Part shown: positions 27,731-37,691 of the stretch, piece by piece | Position numbering within the stretch: position 1 is the stretch's first letter | Layout of the letters: the number at the start of each line of letters is the position of its first letter | Assembly (NCBI GenBank): GCA_007896885.1 | Contig: VOIU01000011.1 | Span: 41,947 to 105,946 of the forward strand | Length of the DNA: 64,000 bases | Direction of reading: 5' to 3' | Source: Bacteroidaceae bacterium HV4-6-C5C | GTDB taxonomy: Bacteria; Bacteroidota; Bacteroidia; Bacteroidales; Bacteroidaceae | Translations under genes and position numbers: made by a program | Notes under the pieces: model-generated | Told to the model about the DNA's origin: nothing | The model's database searches: none | What the model saw: the letters and a program-made list of their open reading frames with translations, nothing else

Positions 27731-27985
27731 ATGGCAAATCACAAATCATCACTGAAAAGAATCAGACAAGAAGAAAAAAGAAGACTTCATAACAGATATT
27801 ATGGAAAAACCATGAGAAATGCTGTTAGAAAACTTCGCGCTACTACAGAGAAAGCTGAAGCTATTGCTTTGTACCCTAGTGTAACCAAGATATTGGATAA
27901 ATTGGCTAAAACCAACGTAATCCACAAAAACAAAGCGAACAACTTAAAATCCAAGTTGGCTCTTTATGTAAACAAATTGGCATAA
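27731..27985 (+). CDS. rpsT: 30S ribosomal protein S20
   Basis: 84 residues, very basic and helical: [18 protein letters not shown] start, [10 protein letters not shown] in the middle and [19 protein letters not shown] at the end are the S20 pattern. Binds 16S rRNA early in 30S assembly. Ends with a strong terminator at 28022. Confidence 0.97.
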   Translation: MANHKSSLKRIRQEEKRRLHNRYYGKTMRNAVRKLRATTEKAEAIALYPSVTKILDKLAKTNVIHKNKANNLKSKLALYVNKLA

Positions 27986-28021
27986 AGGATTTTAATTAAT
28001 CAAACACAAGAGATATATTTG

Positions 28022-28051
28022 AGAGGTCAGGCTTTTTAGTCTGACCTTTTT
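28022..28051 (+). terminator. Terminator after rpsT
   Basis: AGGTCAGGCT and AGTCTGACCT form a stem (one G-U pair) followed by T6. Confidence 0.9.
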
Positions 28052-28146
28052 TGGTTTACCTTATCTCTTTCCATTTTTGACAGAAATCAAAAGCTACAGA
28101 GACAAAAATAACAATACGTTAAAGCTTCCATCTCGTGGATTTTCAC

Positions 28147-28154
28147 TATATTTG
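28147..28154 (+). promoter_or_regulatory. -7 box of gyrB
   Basis: TATATTTG, perfect TAnnTTTG, about 30 bp before the gyrB ATG. The -33 element is not clear. Confidence 0.6.
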
Positions 28155-28183
28155 CTCTGTTATTTAAATAAGAAATTTAAATT

Positions 28184-30145
28184 ATGACTGAAGAACAGAT
28201 TAACTCCAACAACGGGAACTATTCTGCCGAGAACATCCAAGTATTAGAAGGATTAGAAGCGGTTAGAAAGCGCCCGGCAATGTATATTGGAGACATTAGT
28301 GTCAAAGGACTTCACCATTTGGTTTACGAGGTTGTAGATAACTCCATTGATGAAGCCCTTGCAGGTTATTGTGACCATATTGAAGTTACAATAAATGAAG
28401 ACAACTCTATTACTGTACAAGATAACGGCCGAGGTATTCCTGTTGATTTCCATGAAAAGGAAAAGAAATCGGCTCTAGAAGTCGTAATGACTGTATTGCA
28501 TGCCGGAGGAAAGTTTGATAAAGGCTCATATAAAGTATCCGGCGGTTTGCACGGCGTAGGTGTTTCTTGCGTAAACGCCTTATCTACTCATATGACTACT
28601 CAAGTATTCCGAAACGGGAGAATATACCAACAAGAATACGAATGTGGACATCCTTTATACTCTGTAAAAGAAGTTGGGACAACAGACATTAACGGTACGA
28701 AACAACAATTTTGGCCCGATACAAGTATTTTTACGGAAATAGTCTATAAATATGAGATTCTCGCAACCCGCATGCGTGAGCTTGCATATCTTAATGCAGG
28801 TATAAAAATATCGCTAACAGATCTACGGGAAAAAGATGAAGAAGGCAATTACAAACAAGAAATATTCTATTCGGAAGAAGGATTAAAAGAGTTTGTTCGT
28901 TTTGTAGATTCATCACGTGAACATTTGATGAATGATGTTATTTACATCAACACAGAGAAGCAAGGCACTCCGGTAGAAGTCGCTATTATGTACAACACTT
29001 CATATAATGAAAATATTCACTCGTACGTAAACAACATTAATACCATAGAAGGGGGTACGCACTTAGCCGGATTTAGACGGGCTCTGACTCGTACTTTGAA
29101 AAAATATGCGGAAGATAACAAGATGTTGGAAAAAGCTAAAGTCGAAATCGCAGGAGATGACTTCCGCGAAGGACTAACTGCCGTTATTTCCATCAAAGTT
29201 GCCGAACCCCAATTCGAAGGCCAGACTAAAACCAAACTTGGAAATAATGAAGTAATGGGAGCGGTTGACCAAGCAGTAGGTGAAGCTTTAAGCTACTACT
29301 TGGAAGAGCACCCTAAAGAGTCCAAACTCATCGTTGACAAAGTAATACTTGCCGCACAAGCACGCGTCGCTGCGCGTAAAGCGCGTGAGTCAGTACAGCG
29401 TAAGTCACCGATGTCAGGTGGTGGAATGCCTGGTAAATTGGCTGACTGTTCCAGTAAAGATGCTGATGAATGTGAATTATTTCTTGTCGAGGGAGACTCT
29501 GCAGGTGGTTCTGCCAAACAAGGTCGCGACCGTAAGTTTCAGGCTATTTTACCTTTAAGAGGTAAGATATTGAATGTAGAAAAAGCTATGTGGCATAAAG
29601 CATTCGAAAGCGATGAAGTAAACAACATCATTCAAGCGTTAGGAGTTCGTTTTGGAGTGGAAACAGAAGACTCAAAAGAAGCTAACATAGATAAGTTACG
29701 ATATAAGAAAGTTATTATTATGACCGATGCCGATGTCGATGGTTCTCATATCGACACTCTTATCATGACTTTTTTCTTCCGCTATATTCCACAGATTATT
29801 CAGAACGGTTATCTATATATTGCAACTCCCCCACTCTATCTTTGCAAAAAGGGTAAGACGGAAGAGTACTGCTGGACCGAACAACAACGTCAGAAATTCA
29901 TTGACACATACGGCGGAGGCTCTGAGAATGCAATCCATACACAGCGTTACAAAGGTTTGGGAGAAATGAATCCCGAGCAATTATGGGAGACGACTATGAA
30001 TCCGGAAAACCGTATGCTCAAACAAGTAAGCATTGAAAATGCAGCAGAAGCTGATTATATTTTCTCCATGTTAATGGGAGAAGATGTTGGGCCACGCCGT
30101 GATTTTATAGAAAAGAACGCCACTTATGCAAATATAGACGCATAG
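28184..30145 (+). CDS. gyrB: DNA gyrase subunit B
   Basis: ATPase subunit of gyrase. GHKL ATP site: VVDNSIDEALAG, DNGRGIPV and GGLHGVGVSCVNALS; transducer helix AARKARESV. The Toprim domain follows with VEGDSAGGSAKQGRDR (an EGDSA motif) and TDADVDGSHI, and the tail has QRYKGLGEMNPEQLW. 653 residues, the short GyrB form typical outside gamma-proteobacteria. Single gene between terminators. Distinguished from ParE only by overall pattern, but the QRYKGLGEMN block and length fit GyrB. Confidence 0.95.
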   Translation: MTEEQINSNNGNYSAENIQVLEGLEAVRKRPAMYIGDISVKGLHHLVYEVVDNSIDEALAGYCDHIEVTINEDNSITVQDNGRGIPVDFHEKEKKSALEVVMTVLHAGGKFDKGSYKVSGGLHGVGVSCVNALSTHMTTQVFRNGRIYQQEYECGHPLYSVKEVGTTDINGTKQQFWPDTSIFTEIVYKYEILATRMRELAYLNAGIKISLTDLREKDEEGNYKQEIFYSEEGLKEFVRFVDSSREHLMNDVIYINTEKQGTPVEVAIMYNTSYNENIHSYVNNINTIEGGTHLAGFRRALTRTLKKYAEDNKMLEKAKVEIAGDDFREGLTAVISIKVAEPQFEGQTKTKLGNNEVMGAVDQAVGEALSYYLEEHPKESKLIVDKVILAAQARVAARKARESVQRKSPMSGGGMPGKLADCSSKDADECELFLVEGDSAGGSAKQGRDRKFQAILPLRGKILNVEKAMWHKAFESDEVNNIIQALGVRFGVETEDSKEANIDKLRYKKVIIMTDADVDGSHIDTLIMTFFFRYIPQIIQNGYLYIATPPLYLCKKGKTEEYCWTEQQRQKFIDTYGGGSENAIHTQRYKGLGEMNPEQLWETTMNPENRMLKQVSIENAAEADYIFSMLMGEDVGPRRDFIEKNATYANIDA

Positions 30146-30481
30146 GGGAATTATAATTATTAACTCACATCTTACAACAAAAGCATCGGACTTAATTTAT
30201 TAGTTCGATGCTTTTCTTTTTATCAAATTCTTAAAATATAATCGAAAACAATACATGACTAATTCTTAGCCAGCATAACAATAGATGTAATGACTCATTA
30301 CAACACTTGTTAATGAAATGAAAAAAGATGTTATCACAGAAGCTTTCTCTTCAATGAAAGGCAAGCAAACTTATCTATGAATCTATGCATAGTGTCACCA
30401 CACATATCAAACTATTCACGACAAAGGCTTATAATATTGAAGCAATAGAATAAAATCACAGAAAAGAAAATAGTATAGTAC
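30146..30481. other. Intergenic region between gyrB and the DUF3109 gene
   Basis: 336 bases between convergent genes. Only the gyrB terminator is recognisable; the rest is AT-rich and I see nothing in it. Confidence 0.6.
30181..30220 (+). terminator. Terminator after gyrB
   Basis: AAGCATCGGAC (30181-30191) pairs with GTTCGATGCTT (30203-30213), one G-U pair, followed by a T-rich tail. Confidence 0.88.
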
Positions 30482-31063
30482 TTAGAGTAGATTCTGCTGC
30501 TTCAGTTCATTCACAACTAGTTCAAGTTCGTCATACCATTCTACACCAAACTTCCTGACTAGAGGCTCTTTTAAAAAACGAAATACGGGCATATTTTCCC
30601 GCTGTCCTAACAATATAGCTGCTTTGCAAATATCCCAACGATTATAATTGACAGCTTTGTAGACGCCATAATTGCCCACTCTAATAGGATAAAGATGGCA
30701 AGATACAGGCTTGTAAAAATTCGTTTTTCCTGAACGATAAGCCTTCTCAATAGCACAATAGCAACACCCTTTTTCATCATAGCAAGTGAACACACAGTCC
30801 TTATTATTGACGATTGAGGTCACCAAATCCCCTTCAATATCGGTGTAAACCACACCTTGCTTTTCTATTATTTCTCGAGCTTGTGGAGATAGATCATCCC
30901 AAATCACTGGTAACACTTCCTCCAATTTTTCAATTTCGTCGAGCTCAACTGGTGCACCTGCATCACCTTCAATACAGCATTGCCCCTTACATGCTTCCAA
31001 ATCACATATGAATTTCTCACGAAGCACATCCCAACTTACCACAACATCACCAACTTGTATCAT
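30482..31063 (-). CDS. DUF3109 family protein (cysteine cluster)
   Basis: 193 residues. The Cys-rich motifs CDLEACKGQCC near residue 20, CVFTCYDEKGCCYCAIE near 90 and KPVSCHLYPIR near 120 resemble the YkgJ-type zinc/iron-binding clusters and the DUF3109 family; the function is not known. A metal-bound fold is likely from the eleven or so clustered Cys. Single gene with its own -7 box at 31084-31091 and the gpmI terminator just upstream. Confidence 0.85.
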   Translation of the reverse strand: MIQVGDVVVSWDVLREKFICDLEACKGQCCIEGDAGAPVELDEIEKLEEVLPVIWDDLSPQAREIIEKQGVVYTDIEGDLVTSIVNNKDCVFTCYDEKGCCYCAIEKAYRSGKTNFYKPVSCHLYPIRVGNYGVYKAVNYNRWDICKAAILLGQRENMPVFRFLKEPLVRKFGVEWYDELELVVNELKQQNLL

Positions 31064-31083
31064 ATTTGTTATTTTTTCATCTG

Positions 31084-31091
31084 CAAAGTTA
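31084..31091 (-). promoter_or_regulatory. -7 box of the DUF3109 gene
   Basis: Minus-strand TAACTTTG, perfect TAnnTTTG, about 20 bp before the ATG. Confidence 0.6.
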
Positions 31092-31120
31092 TACGATTAT
31101 TTTTAAAGCTTAACCATATA

Positions 31121-31162
31121 AGAAAAAAGACTCGTTGCAAGGGATACCTGTAACGAGCCTTT
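31121..31162 (-). terminator. Terminator after gpmI
   Basis: On the minus strand AGGCTCGTT pairs with AACGAGTCT around a 14-nt loop, followed by T6. Confidence 0.85.
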
Positions 31163-31257
31163 AGAATTTCAACACTAAACAATCAAAGCACGTTAGTAGT
31201 TATAATATTAAGAACTACCACAAAACCAAACATTGTCCAGAGGATACTCTCGATATC

Positions 31258-32772
31258 TTAAGAAATAAGAACACTACCATTCATTTCCGCAGGAAGAGCC
31301 AATCCCATAATCTTTAAAATTGTAGGGGCAACATCTGCCAAACGACCATCTTCAACCTTGGCATCCTTATTCGTTGTAACATACACACAAGGAACTGGAT
31401 TAAGTGAATGGGCCGTATTGGGCGTTCCATCTTCGTTTAACGCCCGATCAGCATTACCATGATCAGCTATAATAATAACCTCGTAATCTTGAGCTTTTGC
31501 CGCTTCAACGGTCTCTTTCATACAATTATCAACAGCAGTTACTGCTTTTTCAATTGCACCATAGATTCCGGTATGCCCTACCATATCTCCATTAGCATAA
31601 TTAACGACAATAAAATCATATTTATTCTGATTAATTGCCTCTACGAGTTTATCTTTTACTTCATATGCACTCATTTCGGGCTTCAAATCATATGTCGAAA
31701 CCTTTGGAGAAGGCACCAAGATACGCTCTTCGTTTGTGTATGGAGTCTCCCGTCCTCCATTAAAGAAGAACGTCACATGAGCATATTTCTCAGTCTCTGC
31801 AATATGCAACTGGCTCAACCCCTTAGATGATATATATTCGCCAAGTGTATTGCTCACATTCTCTTTATCGAATAAGATGTGTACTCCTTCAAATGAAGCA
31901 TCATAAGGTGTCATGCAATAAAATTGCAGTCCCGGAATTGTATGCATACCAGCTTCAGGAATATCATGCTGTGTTAAAACGACTGTTAATTCTTTAGCAC
32001 GATCATTACGATAGTTGAAGAAGATCACAACATCACCCTCTTTAATAGTGGCATCAAATGCTCCATTAACAATAGGTTTTACGAACTCATCCGTCACACC
32101 TTCATCATAAGAATCTTGCATTGCTTGAACCATGTCGGAAGCTTTCTTTCCTGTCCCATTAACTAAGAGATCATAGGCTTCTTTTACACGTTCCCAACGT
32201 TTATCGCGATCCATCGCATAGTAACGCCCAATAATAGAAGCTACCTTGCCCGCTGATTTCGCACAATGAGCCGAAAGTTGTTCTATAAAGCCTTTACCAC
32301 TCTTAGGATCGGTATCACGTCCATCCATGAAACAATGAATGAATGTATTTTCAATACCATACTCTTTAGAGATATCACATAACTTATACAAATGATCTAA
32401 AGAGCTGTGTACACCGCCATTCGAAGTCAATCCCATTAAATGGATACTCTTCCCATTTGACTTAGCATAAGTAAAAGCAGCAATAATTCCTGGATTACTT
32501 AATATACTATTATCAGCACATGCACGATTAATTTTGACCAAGTCTTGATAGACAACACGCCCTGCACCTATATTCAAGTGCCCTACTTCGGAATTACCCA
32601 TTTGCCCATCGGGTAAACCAACATTTTCACCACTGGCCTGCAATTCGGAATGTGGGTAGGTTGCTAACAAATAATCCCAATAAGGCGTGGGAGTATTAAA
32701 AATCACATCATCTTTCTTATGGTCGCCTATTCCCCAACCATCAAGAATCATTAAAAGGGCTTTCTTACTCAT
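31258..32772 (-). CDS. gpmI: 2,3-bisphosphoglycerate-independent phosphoglycerate mutase
   Basis: Interconverts 3- and 2-phosphoglycerate with two Mn ions through a phosphoserine. Alkaline-phosphatase fold: [11 protein letters not shown] with the metal Asp, [17 protein letters not shown] with the nucleophile Ser, [28 protein letters not shown], then the second metal site [13 protein letters not shown] and IADHGNAD. 504 residues, normal length. Monocistronic, with a -7 box upstream and a terminator downstream. Confidence 0.97.
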   Translation of the reverse strand: MSKKALLMILDGWGIGDHKKDDVIFNTPTPYWDYLLATYPHSELQASGENVGLPDGQMGNSEVGHLNIGAGRVVYQDLVKINRACADNSILSNPGIIAAFTYAKSNGKSIHLMGLTSNGGVHSSLDHLYKLCDISKEYGIENTFIHCFMDGRDTDPKSGKGFIEQLSAHCAKSAGKVASIIGRYYAMDRDKRWERVKEAYDLLVNGTGKKASDMVQAMQDSYDEGVTDEFVKPIVNGAFDATIKEGDVVIFFNYRNDRAKELTVVLTQHDIPEAGMHTIPGLQFYCMTPYDASFEGVHILFDKENVSNTLGEYISSKGLSQLHIAETEKYAHVTFFFNGGRETPYTNEERILVPSPKVSTYDLKPEMSAYEVKDKLVEAINQNKYDFIVVNYANGDMVGHTGIYGAIEKAVTAVDNCMKETVEAAKAQDYEVIIIADHGNADRALNEDGTPNTAHSLNPVPCVYVTTNKDAKVEDGRLADVAPTILKIMGLALPAEMNGSVLIS

Positions 32773-32849
32773 ATGTATATGGTTATTAAAACAATCTTTA
32801 CTGGATCAAAAGGATAAAACTCGCTGATCTATTTCGTTTTTCCGGGTGC

Positions 32850-32857
32850 AAAGGTAC
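32850..32857 (-). promoter_or_regulatory. -7 box of gpmI
   Basis: Minus-strand TACCTTTG followed by CACCCGG; perfect TAnnTTTG. Leader of about 70 nt. Confidence 0.65.
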
Positions 32858-32898
32858 AAAAAAGAGCAATTAAAGCATACGCAGATCAATGATTTATG

Positions 32899-32906
32899 TA
32901 TTTTTG
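32899..32906 (+). promoter_or_regulatory. -7 box candidate for the CorA gene
   Basis: TATTTTTG matches TAnnTTTG but lies about 128 bp before the ATG, and no -33 element is seen. Confidence 0.4.
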
Positions 32907-33034
32907 CGATGCTAAGATTCCTCATTTCAAAAGATTGAATTATCCCCTAATAGAATATAATATGAAAACACTTTCCAGATAAATTCTCAATTGAATGAAA
33001 AAAATAAGTAATTAGATATAAAAACAGGTCGGCA

Positions 33035-33961
33035 ATGAGAACATATTTATGCAGTGAAGCCGGTTTTATAGAAAAACCGGAATGGACTCCCAACTGTTGG
33101 GTCAATGTAGAATGCCCTAACGAAGATGACTTTAAATTTCTCACACAGGATTTAAATGTTCCTGAAGAATTTTTTGAAGACATTGCGGATGCCGACGAAA
33201 GACCAAGAACGGAAGCAGAAGGAAAATGGCGCCTCACTATTTTGCGCATCCCTATGCAAAGCAATCAGAAGGGAGTCCCATTTATTACCGTCCCGATTGG
33301 TATTATAACGAAAGATGATGTTACCATTTCGGTATGCTATCATCACACAGAAATGATCTCAAACTTCATAGAACATATTCGTAGAAAGAATATTATTATC
33401 AATAACAAACTTGACTTAATATTACGCATTATCTATTCTTCGGCTTATTGGTTCTTAATATATTTAAAGCAGATCAATAATGAAGTTGCTATAGCAGAAG
33501 AAAAACTCGAAAAGAGCATTCGAAACGAGGATTTGTTACGATTAATGAAACTACAAAAGACACTTGTATATTTCAGTACTTCCATACGAGGTAATGAAGT
33601 TATGATTGGTCGACTAAAAAACATATTTCAAGATACAAGCTTTCTAAATATTGGATTGCTAGAGGATGTGATCATCGAGTTAAAACAAGCCCACAGCACA
33701 GTAAATATCTATAATGACACTCTAACAAGCACTATGGACGCATTTGCTTCTATCATTTCGAATAATGTGAATGCCATCATGAAACGCATGGCCAGCCTCT
33801 CTATTACACTAATGATACCGACATTAATTGCCAGCTTCTATGGGATGAATGTGGATCTCCAAATTGGAACTTTTCCACATGCATTTGCAATAATTATATT
33901 ATTGTCTATCTTTCTCTCGACCATCACATTTATATGGTTCAGAAAAATTAAATGGTTTTAA
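33035..33961 (+). CDS. corA: CorA-family magnesium/cobalt transporter
   Basis: 308 residues: cytoplasmic alpha/beta funnel (1-100), a long charged helix (INNEVAIAEEKLEKSIRNEDLLRLMKLQKTLVYF), then two C-terminal spans with the selectivity loop YGMNV after the first (ITLMIPTLIASFYGMNVDLQ). GMN is the CorA hallmark. The basic C-terminal end (FRKIKWF) is also typical. Other CorA-type proteins export cations, so the substrate direction is not certain. Converges on rnhB with a 30-bp gap. Confidence 0.92.
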   Translation: MRTYLCSEAGFIEKPEWTPNCWVNVECPNEDDFKFLTQDLNVPEEFFEDIADADERPRTEAEGKWRLTILRIPMQSNQKGVPFITVPIGIITKDDVTISVCYHHTEMISNFIEHIRRKNIIINNKLDLILRIIYSSAYWFLIYLKQINNEVAIAEEKLEKSIRNEDLLRLMKLQKTLVYFSTSIRGNEVMIGRLKNIFQDTSFLNIGLLEDVIIELKQAHSTVNIYNDTLTSTMDAFASIISNNVNAIMKRMASLSITLMIPTLIASFYGMNVDLQIGTFPHAFAIIILLSIFLSTITFIWFRKIKWF

Positions 33962-33991
33962 TTAATACGGAGCAATAGAAACTCGATATTA

Positions 33992-34594
33992 TTAAAAATC
34001 CAGTGTCAACTGAGCATCTCCAAGAAGATTGTAGGACATACGGTGATAAGGAGTCGTTCCAACTTCAGCAATAGCAGCACGATGTTTTTTTGTAGGATAC
34101 CCTTTATTATGGTCCCAAGCATAAAAGGGGTATTCTAAATGAAGTTGATTCATATAATCATCCCGATATGTTTTGGCAAGAATAGAAGCCGCTGCAATTG
34201 ATGCATACTTCCCATCTCCTTTAACAATAGTTTGGTGAGGAATATTTGGGTATTTTTTAAACCGATTCCCATCAATAAGCAATTGCTGTGGGCGAATATT
34301 AAGCTGATCAACAGCACGATGCATTGCAAGAAAAGAAGCATTCAGTATATTGATTTCATCAATCTCTTTAGGAGAACAAATTCCCACAGCCCATGCTAAA
34401 GCCTCCCGTTCAATAACTTCACGGAGCATGTACCGTTGATGTTCGGTGAGTTGCTTTGAATCATTCAATAATTCATTTTTAAAATCCTTTGGCAAAATTA
34501 CAGCTGCGGCATATACAGCCCCAGCTAGACATCCACGGCCAGCTTCATCACAACCGGCCTCTATCAATTCCTCATTCAAATATGGTAATAGCAT
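33992..34594 (-). CDS. rnhB: Ribonuclease HII
   Basis: Removes RNA from RNA-DNA hybrids, including single ribonucleotides in [23 protein letters not shown] holds the DEXXGRG motif, with LLIDGNRF and [21 protein letters not shown] further on; catalytic Asp-Glu-Asp-Asp residues are present. Start at 34594 ([14 protein letters not shown]) gives 200 residues; an ATG at 34621 would lie upstream of the predicted transcription start. The -7 box at 34619-34626 is inside a hairpin. Confidence 0.93.
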   Translation of the reverse strand: MLLPYLNEELIEAGCDEAGRGCLAGAVYAAAVILPKDFKNELLNDSKQLTEHQRYMLREVIEREALAWAVGICSPKEIDEINILNASFLAMHRAVDQLNIRPQQLLIDGNRFKKYPNIPHQTIVKGDGKYASIAAASILAKTYRDDYMNQLHLEYPFYAWDHNKGYPTKKHRAAIAEVGTTPYHRMSYNLLGDAQLTLDF

Positions 34595-34600
34595 ACAAAA

Positions 34601-34644
34601 AATCCTCAATACGTTGAGCAAATGTACATAATGTATTGAGGATT
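34601..34644 (-). terminator. Terminator of the YbjQ gene with the rnhB -7 box in its loop
   Basis: AATCCTCAATAC (34601-34612) and GTATTGAGGATT (34633-34644) are perfect 12-bp inverted arms. Read leftward, the second arm runs into a T run, giving an intrinsic terminator 23 nt after the YbjQ stop. The 20-nt loop contains TACATTTG (34626-34619), a perfect -7 box whose start point would be near 34613, giving rnhB an 18-nt leader. Confidence 0.75.
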
Positions 34645-34667
34645 CTAAAATATATAAAAGAGAAATA

Positions 34668-34988
34668 TCATTCTAATAATACGGCAGTACCACATGCTGT
34701 AACCATGAGCATGCTACCACTTCCGCCAACTGTCTCATAATCTAAGTCCACACCGATTACCGCATTCGCTCCGAGTGCAAGAGCTTGTTCTTGCATTTCG
34801 CGCAAAGCAGTATCTTTAGCTTCACGCAAGACTTCTTCATAAGAGCCACTACGACCACCTACAACATCACGTATACTTGCGAAGAAATCGCGAAAGACAT
34901 TCGCACCAATAATAGTCTCACCCGAAACGATCCCAAAATAGCGAACAATATGTCCGCCATCAATCACAGAAGTTGTTGTTATTAGCAT
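34668..34988 (-). CDS. YbjQ/UPF0145 family protein
   Basis: 106 residues matching the YbjQ family: [30 protein letters not shown] at the start and [18 protein letters not shown] with a glycine-rich turn in the second half. The family forms pentameric barrels of unknown role (sometimes called heavy-metal binding, without firm proof). Between sufS and rnhB on the same strand, 95 bp after sufS, so it may be transcribed separately. Confidence 0.9.
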   Translation of the reverse strand: MLITTTSVIDGGHIVRYFGIVSGETIIGANVFRDFFASIRDVVGGRSGSYEEVLREAKDTALREMQEQALALGANAVIGVDLDYETVGGSGSMLMVTACGTAVLLE

Positions 34989-35083
34989 AATTCTTTTTTT
35001 TATATATACTACTTAGACGCAAATTACCAAAGAAAAGTTGCAAACCATAAAGGAAATTTCACAGGTATGACAAGAATATCATA

Positions 35084-36295
35084 TTAAAACATCAATCGAA
35101 CTCTATTTATACCTGCTACAAGAGCATCGATTTCTTCCACAGTATTATATAGCCCAAAAGAAGCCCGAACAGTTCCCTCTATGCCAAGACGTTGCATTAA
35201 TGGTTGGGCACAATGATGCCCGGTGCGAACAGCAATCCCCAAACGATCAAGTAATGTACCCATATCAAAATGATGAATGTCACCAACTAAAAATGATATC
35301 ACACTTCCCCTATTTTCACTTTCACCAAAGATTTGCATACCGGGAATACTTCTTAGCCGCTCCAGAGCATATTTGGTAAGCTTATCTTCATAAGCGGAGA
35401 TTACCTCCATACCAATGAGAGAAACATAGTCCAAGGCTTTAGCCAAGCCGGTAGTACCAATATAATCAGGCGTGCCAGCTTCAAATTTAAAAGGAAGTTC
35501 ATTGAAAATTGTCTTTTCAAAAGAAACATGCTGAATCATCTCGCCTCCCCCTTGATAAGGAGGCAATTTTTCGAGCCAATTTTCTTTACCATATAATACA
35601 CCCACACCGGTAGGCCCATAAATTTTATGAGCAGAGAATACAAGAAAATCAGCGTCAAGATTCTGAACATCAACAGCCATATGAGGTATGGATTGTGCAG
35701 CGTCTACCAAAAAAGGTACGCCATGGGCATGAGCCACATCAATCATTTCCTTTATGGGATTAATCGTTCCCAAGACATTCGACACATGAGCGACGCTTAC
35801 CATCTTGGTCTTTTCGGTAAACAACGTTTCATACTGATCTAATAAAAGCTCTCCTTTATCGTTCATTGGAATAACTTTTATCTTTATCCCTTTCCGAGAG
35901 GCAAGCAATTGCCAAGGCACAATATTACTGTGATGTTCCATTACAGAGACAATCACTTCATCACCCGATTGGAGCATTGCTTCACCAAAACTGAAAGCCA
36001 ATAAATTTATGCTTTCAGTCGTGCCACGAGTGAAGATTATCTCATTTGTTGATTTCGCATTAATAAAACGACGAACCGTTTCCCTACTCGCTTCATGTAA
36101 TTCCGTTGCCTGCTGAGAAAGGAAGTGAACACCACGATGCACATTGGCATTTACAGAGTAATATTCATCCACTATCGCATCAACTACAGAACGAGGTTTT
36201 TGGGTTGTTGCACCATTATCAAAATAGACTAATGGTCTACCGTATATTTGACGGCAAAGTATAGGAAAATCTGCCCGAATTCTTTCTACATCCAT
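35084..36295 (-). CDS. sufS: SUF cysteine desulfurase
   Basis: PLP-dependent release of sulfur from cysteine for Fe-S assembly. Class V aminotransferase fold: YFDNGATTQKPRSVVDAI at the start, RGTTESINLLA, the PLP lysine in FSAHKIYGPTGVGVLYG (Lys about 227) and the active-site Cys in RTGHHCAQPLM near residue 365, the group II (SufS) pattern. 403 residues. Last gene of the suf run; 49 bp after sufD. No sufE or sufU is next to it. Confidence 0.95.
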   Translation of the reverse strand: MDVERIRADFPILCRQIYGRPLVYFDNGATTQKPRSVVDAIVDEYYSVNANVHRGVHFLSQQATELHEASRETVRRFINAKSTNEIIFTRGTTESINLLAFSFGEAMLQSGDEVIVSVMEHHSNIVPWQLLASRKGIKIKVIPMNDKGELLLDQYETLFTEKTKMVSVAHVSNVLGTINPIKEMIDVAHAHGVPFLVDAAQSIPHMAVDVQNLDADFLVFSAHKIYGPTGVGVLYGKENWLEKLPPYQGGGEMIQHVSFEKTIFNELPFKFEAGTPDYIGTTGLAKALDYVSLIGMEVISAYEDKLTKYALERLRSIPGMQIFGESENRGSVISFLVGDIHHFDMGTLLDRLGIAVRTGHHCAQPLMQRLGIEGTVRASFGLYNTVEEIDALVAGINRVRLMF

Positions 36296-36344
36296 ATTTT
36301 ATAAATTAAAAATGTGAGGAGAGTTGTAATAAGTGTCACAACGC

Positions 36345-37688
36345 TTACTTGCAAATAGCACACCCATGACACTTATTGAGCTCACCTCTGAAACGTTTCT
36401 CTACTAACATGTGCAAACGTTCCTTTAAAGCATCTAAGCGAATTGTATCAATGACTTCATTTACAAAAGCAAACATTAGAAGCAAACGCGCTTCTCGTAT
36501 TGATATTCCACGCTGCTGCATATAAAACAGAGCTGTTTCATCCAATTGTCCAACTGTCGCACCATGGCTACACTTCACATCATCTGCATAGATTTCCAAT
36601 TGAGGACGCGTATACATACGAGCTTCACGAGTAAGACAAAGATTACGATTTGTTTGCTGTGAATTTGTGTGTTGCGCTCCGGGCCGTACTAAAACCAAAC
36701 CGGCAAATATTCCGATCGCTTCATCATCAAGAACGTATTTAAACAATTCATTGCTAGTACAGTTAGGAACTGCATGATCAATCATCGTATTATTATCTAT
36801 CTGCTGATTTTTATCAGCAATGGCCATTCCGCAAAGATTAACTTCCGCACCCTCTCCTGCAAGAATCACATGGGTAGAATTTCTTGTGACCCCATTATGT
36901 AAAGTCATTCCATTGAGATGGACATGGCTATTTGAAGCCTGTTTTACGAACATATTATTTATACGTACAACATTTGTGTGAGTAGATTCCAACTCGTATA
37001 AATCAAACATTGCATTTTCGCCGACAAAGACTTCAGTAATCTGGGTCGAAAGGAACTTAACTTGATCCATCGCATGATCACAAACGAGAAAACATGCCTG
37101 AGCCCCATCTTCAAGTATAATGAGGACACGTCGATTCACCATAAGATTAACCCCACTCCGTAATATATTTACCAACTGAATAGGCTTATCCACAATAACA
37201 TTCTTAGGAACGTAAAGCACAATACCATCTTGAGCAAATGCAGTATTAAAAGCCGTCACACCATCTTTTGAAGAATCAGCCAGTTTACCGTAGTATTTTG
37301 CCAGTAATTCAGGATGAGTTTTAGCGACCTCATTAAAACCACCAACAATCACTCCTTCCGGCAGGTTTGAGTCTGAGCAGTCTTTATTATAGCATAAATC
37401 ATTTACTACAAAATAAAGAGCAGTGCTCATATTGGGAACATCACATTTGAAAACCTCATATGGATTAACCGGGATCTCTAATCTATTTAAATTAAGTCCA
37501 TAGTCGGGTTCGAAGAACTTACTAATATCAATATATCTATAGTTCTCTTGCTTACGAGTAGGAAATCCCAATTGTTGGAAATGCCCAAACGCACTCTCAC
37601 GATGCAAATTCAGCACATCAGTACTATGCCGACATATTGAATCTTTTTGCTGAGAAAAGAGGTCAATGTATTGCTGTTCTACACTCAT
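36345..37688 (-). CDS. sufD: SUF scaffold component SufD
   Basis: 447 residues of right-handed beta-helix type. Recognisable SufB/D-family segments: NAMFDLYELESTHTN, MTLHNGVTRNSTHVILAGEGAEVNLCGM and CSHGATVGQLDETALFYMQQRGIS, the conserved C-terminal block of SufD. It ends CHGCAICK, a Cys-rich tail. Works with SufB and SufC as the SufBC2D scaffold. 3-bp gap from sufC, so it is surely co-translated. Confidence 0.93.
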   Translation of the reverse strand: MSVEQQYIDLFSQQKDSICRHSTDVLNLHRESAFGHFQQLGFPTRKQENYRYIDISKFFEPDYGLNLNRLEIPVNPYEVFKCDVPNMSTALYFVVNDLCYNKDCSDSNLPEGVIVGGFNEVAKTHPELLAKYYGKLADSSKDGVTAFNTAFAQDGIVLYVPKNVIVDKPIQLVNILRSGVNLMVNRRVLIILEDGAQACFLVCDHAMDQVKFLSTQITEVFVGENAMFDLYELESTHTNVVRINNMFVKQASNSHVHLNGMTLHNGVTRNSTHVILAGEGAEVNLCGMAIADKNQQIDNNTMIDHAVPNCTSNELFKYVLDDEAIGIFAGLVLVRPGAQHTNSQQTNRNLCLTREARMYTRPQLEIYADDVKCSHGATVGQLDETALFYMQQRGISIREARLLLMFAFVNEVIDTIRLDALKERLHMLVEKRFRGELNKCHGCAICK

Positions 37689-37691
37689 AGT

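Noticed and set aside
34601..34644. Invertible (phase-variable) promoter, as known in Bacteroides capsule loci
   Set aside because: The arms enclose only 20 bp, too short for the known invertases, and the T run next to one arm is better explained by a terminator.
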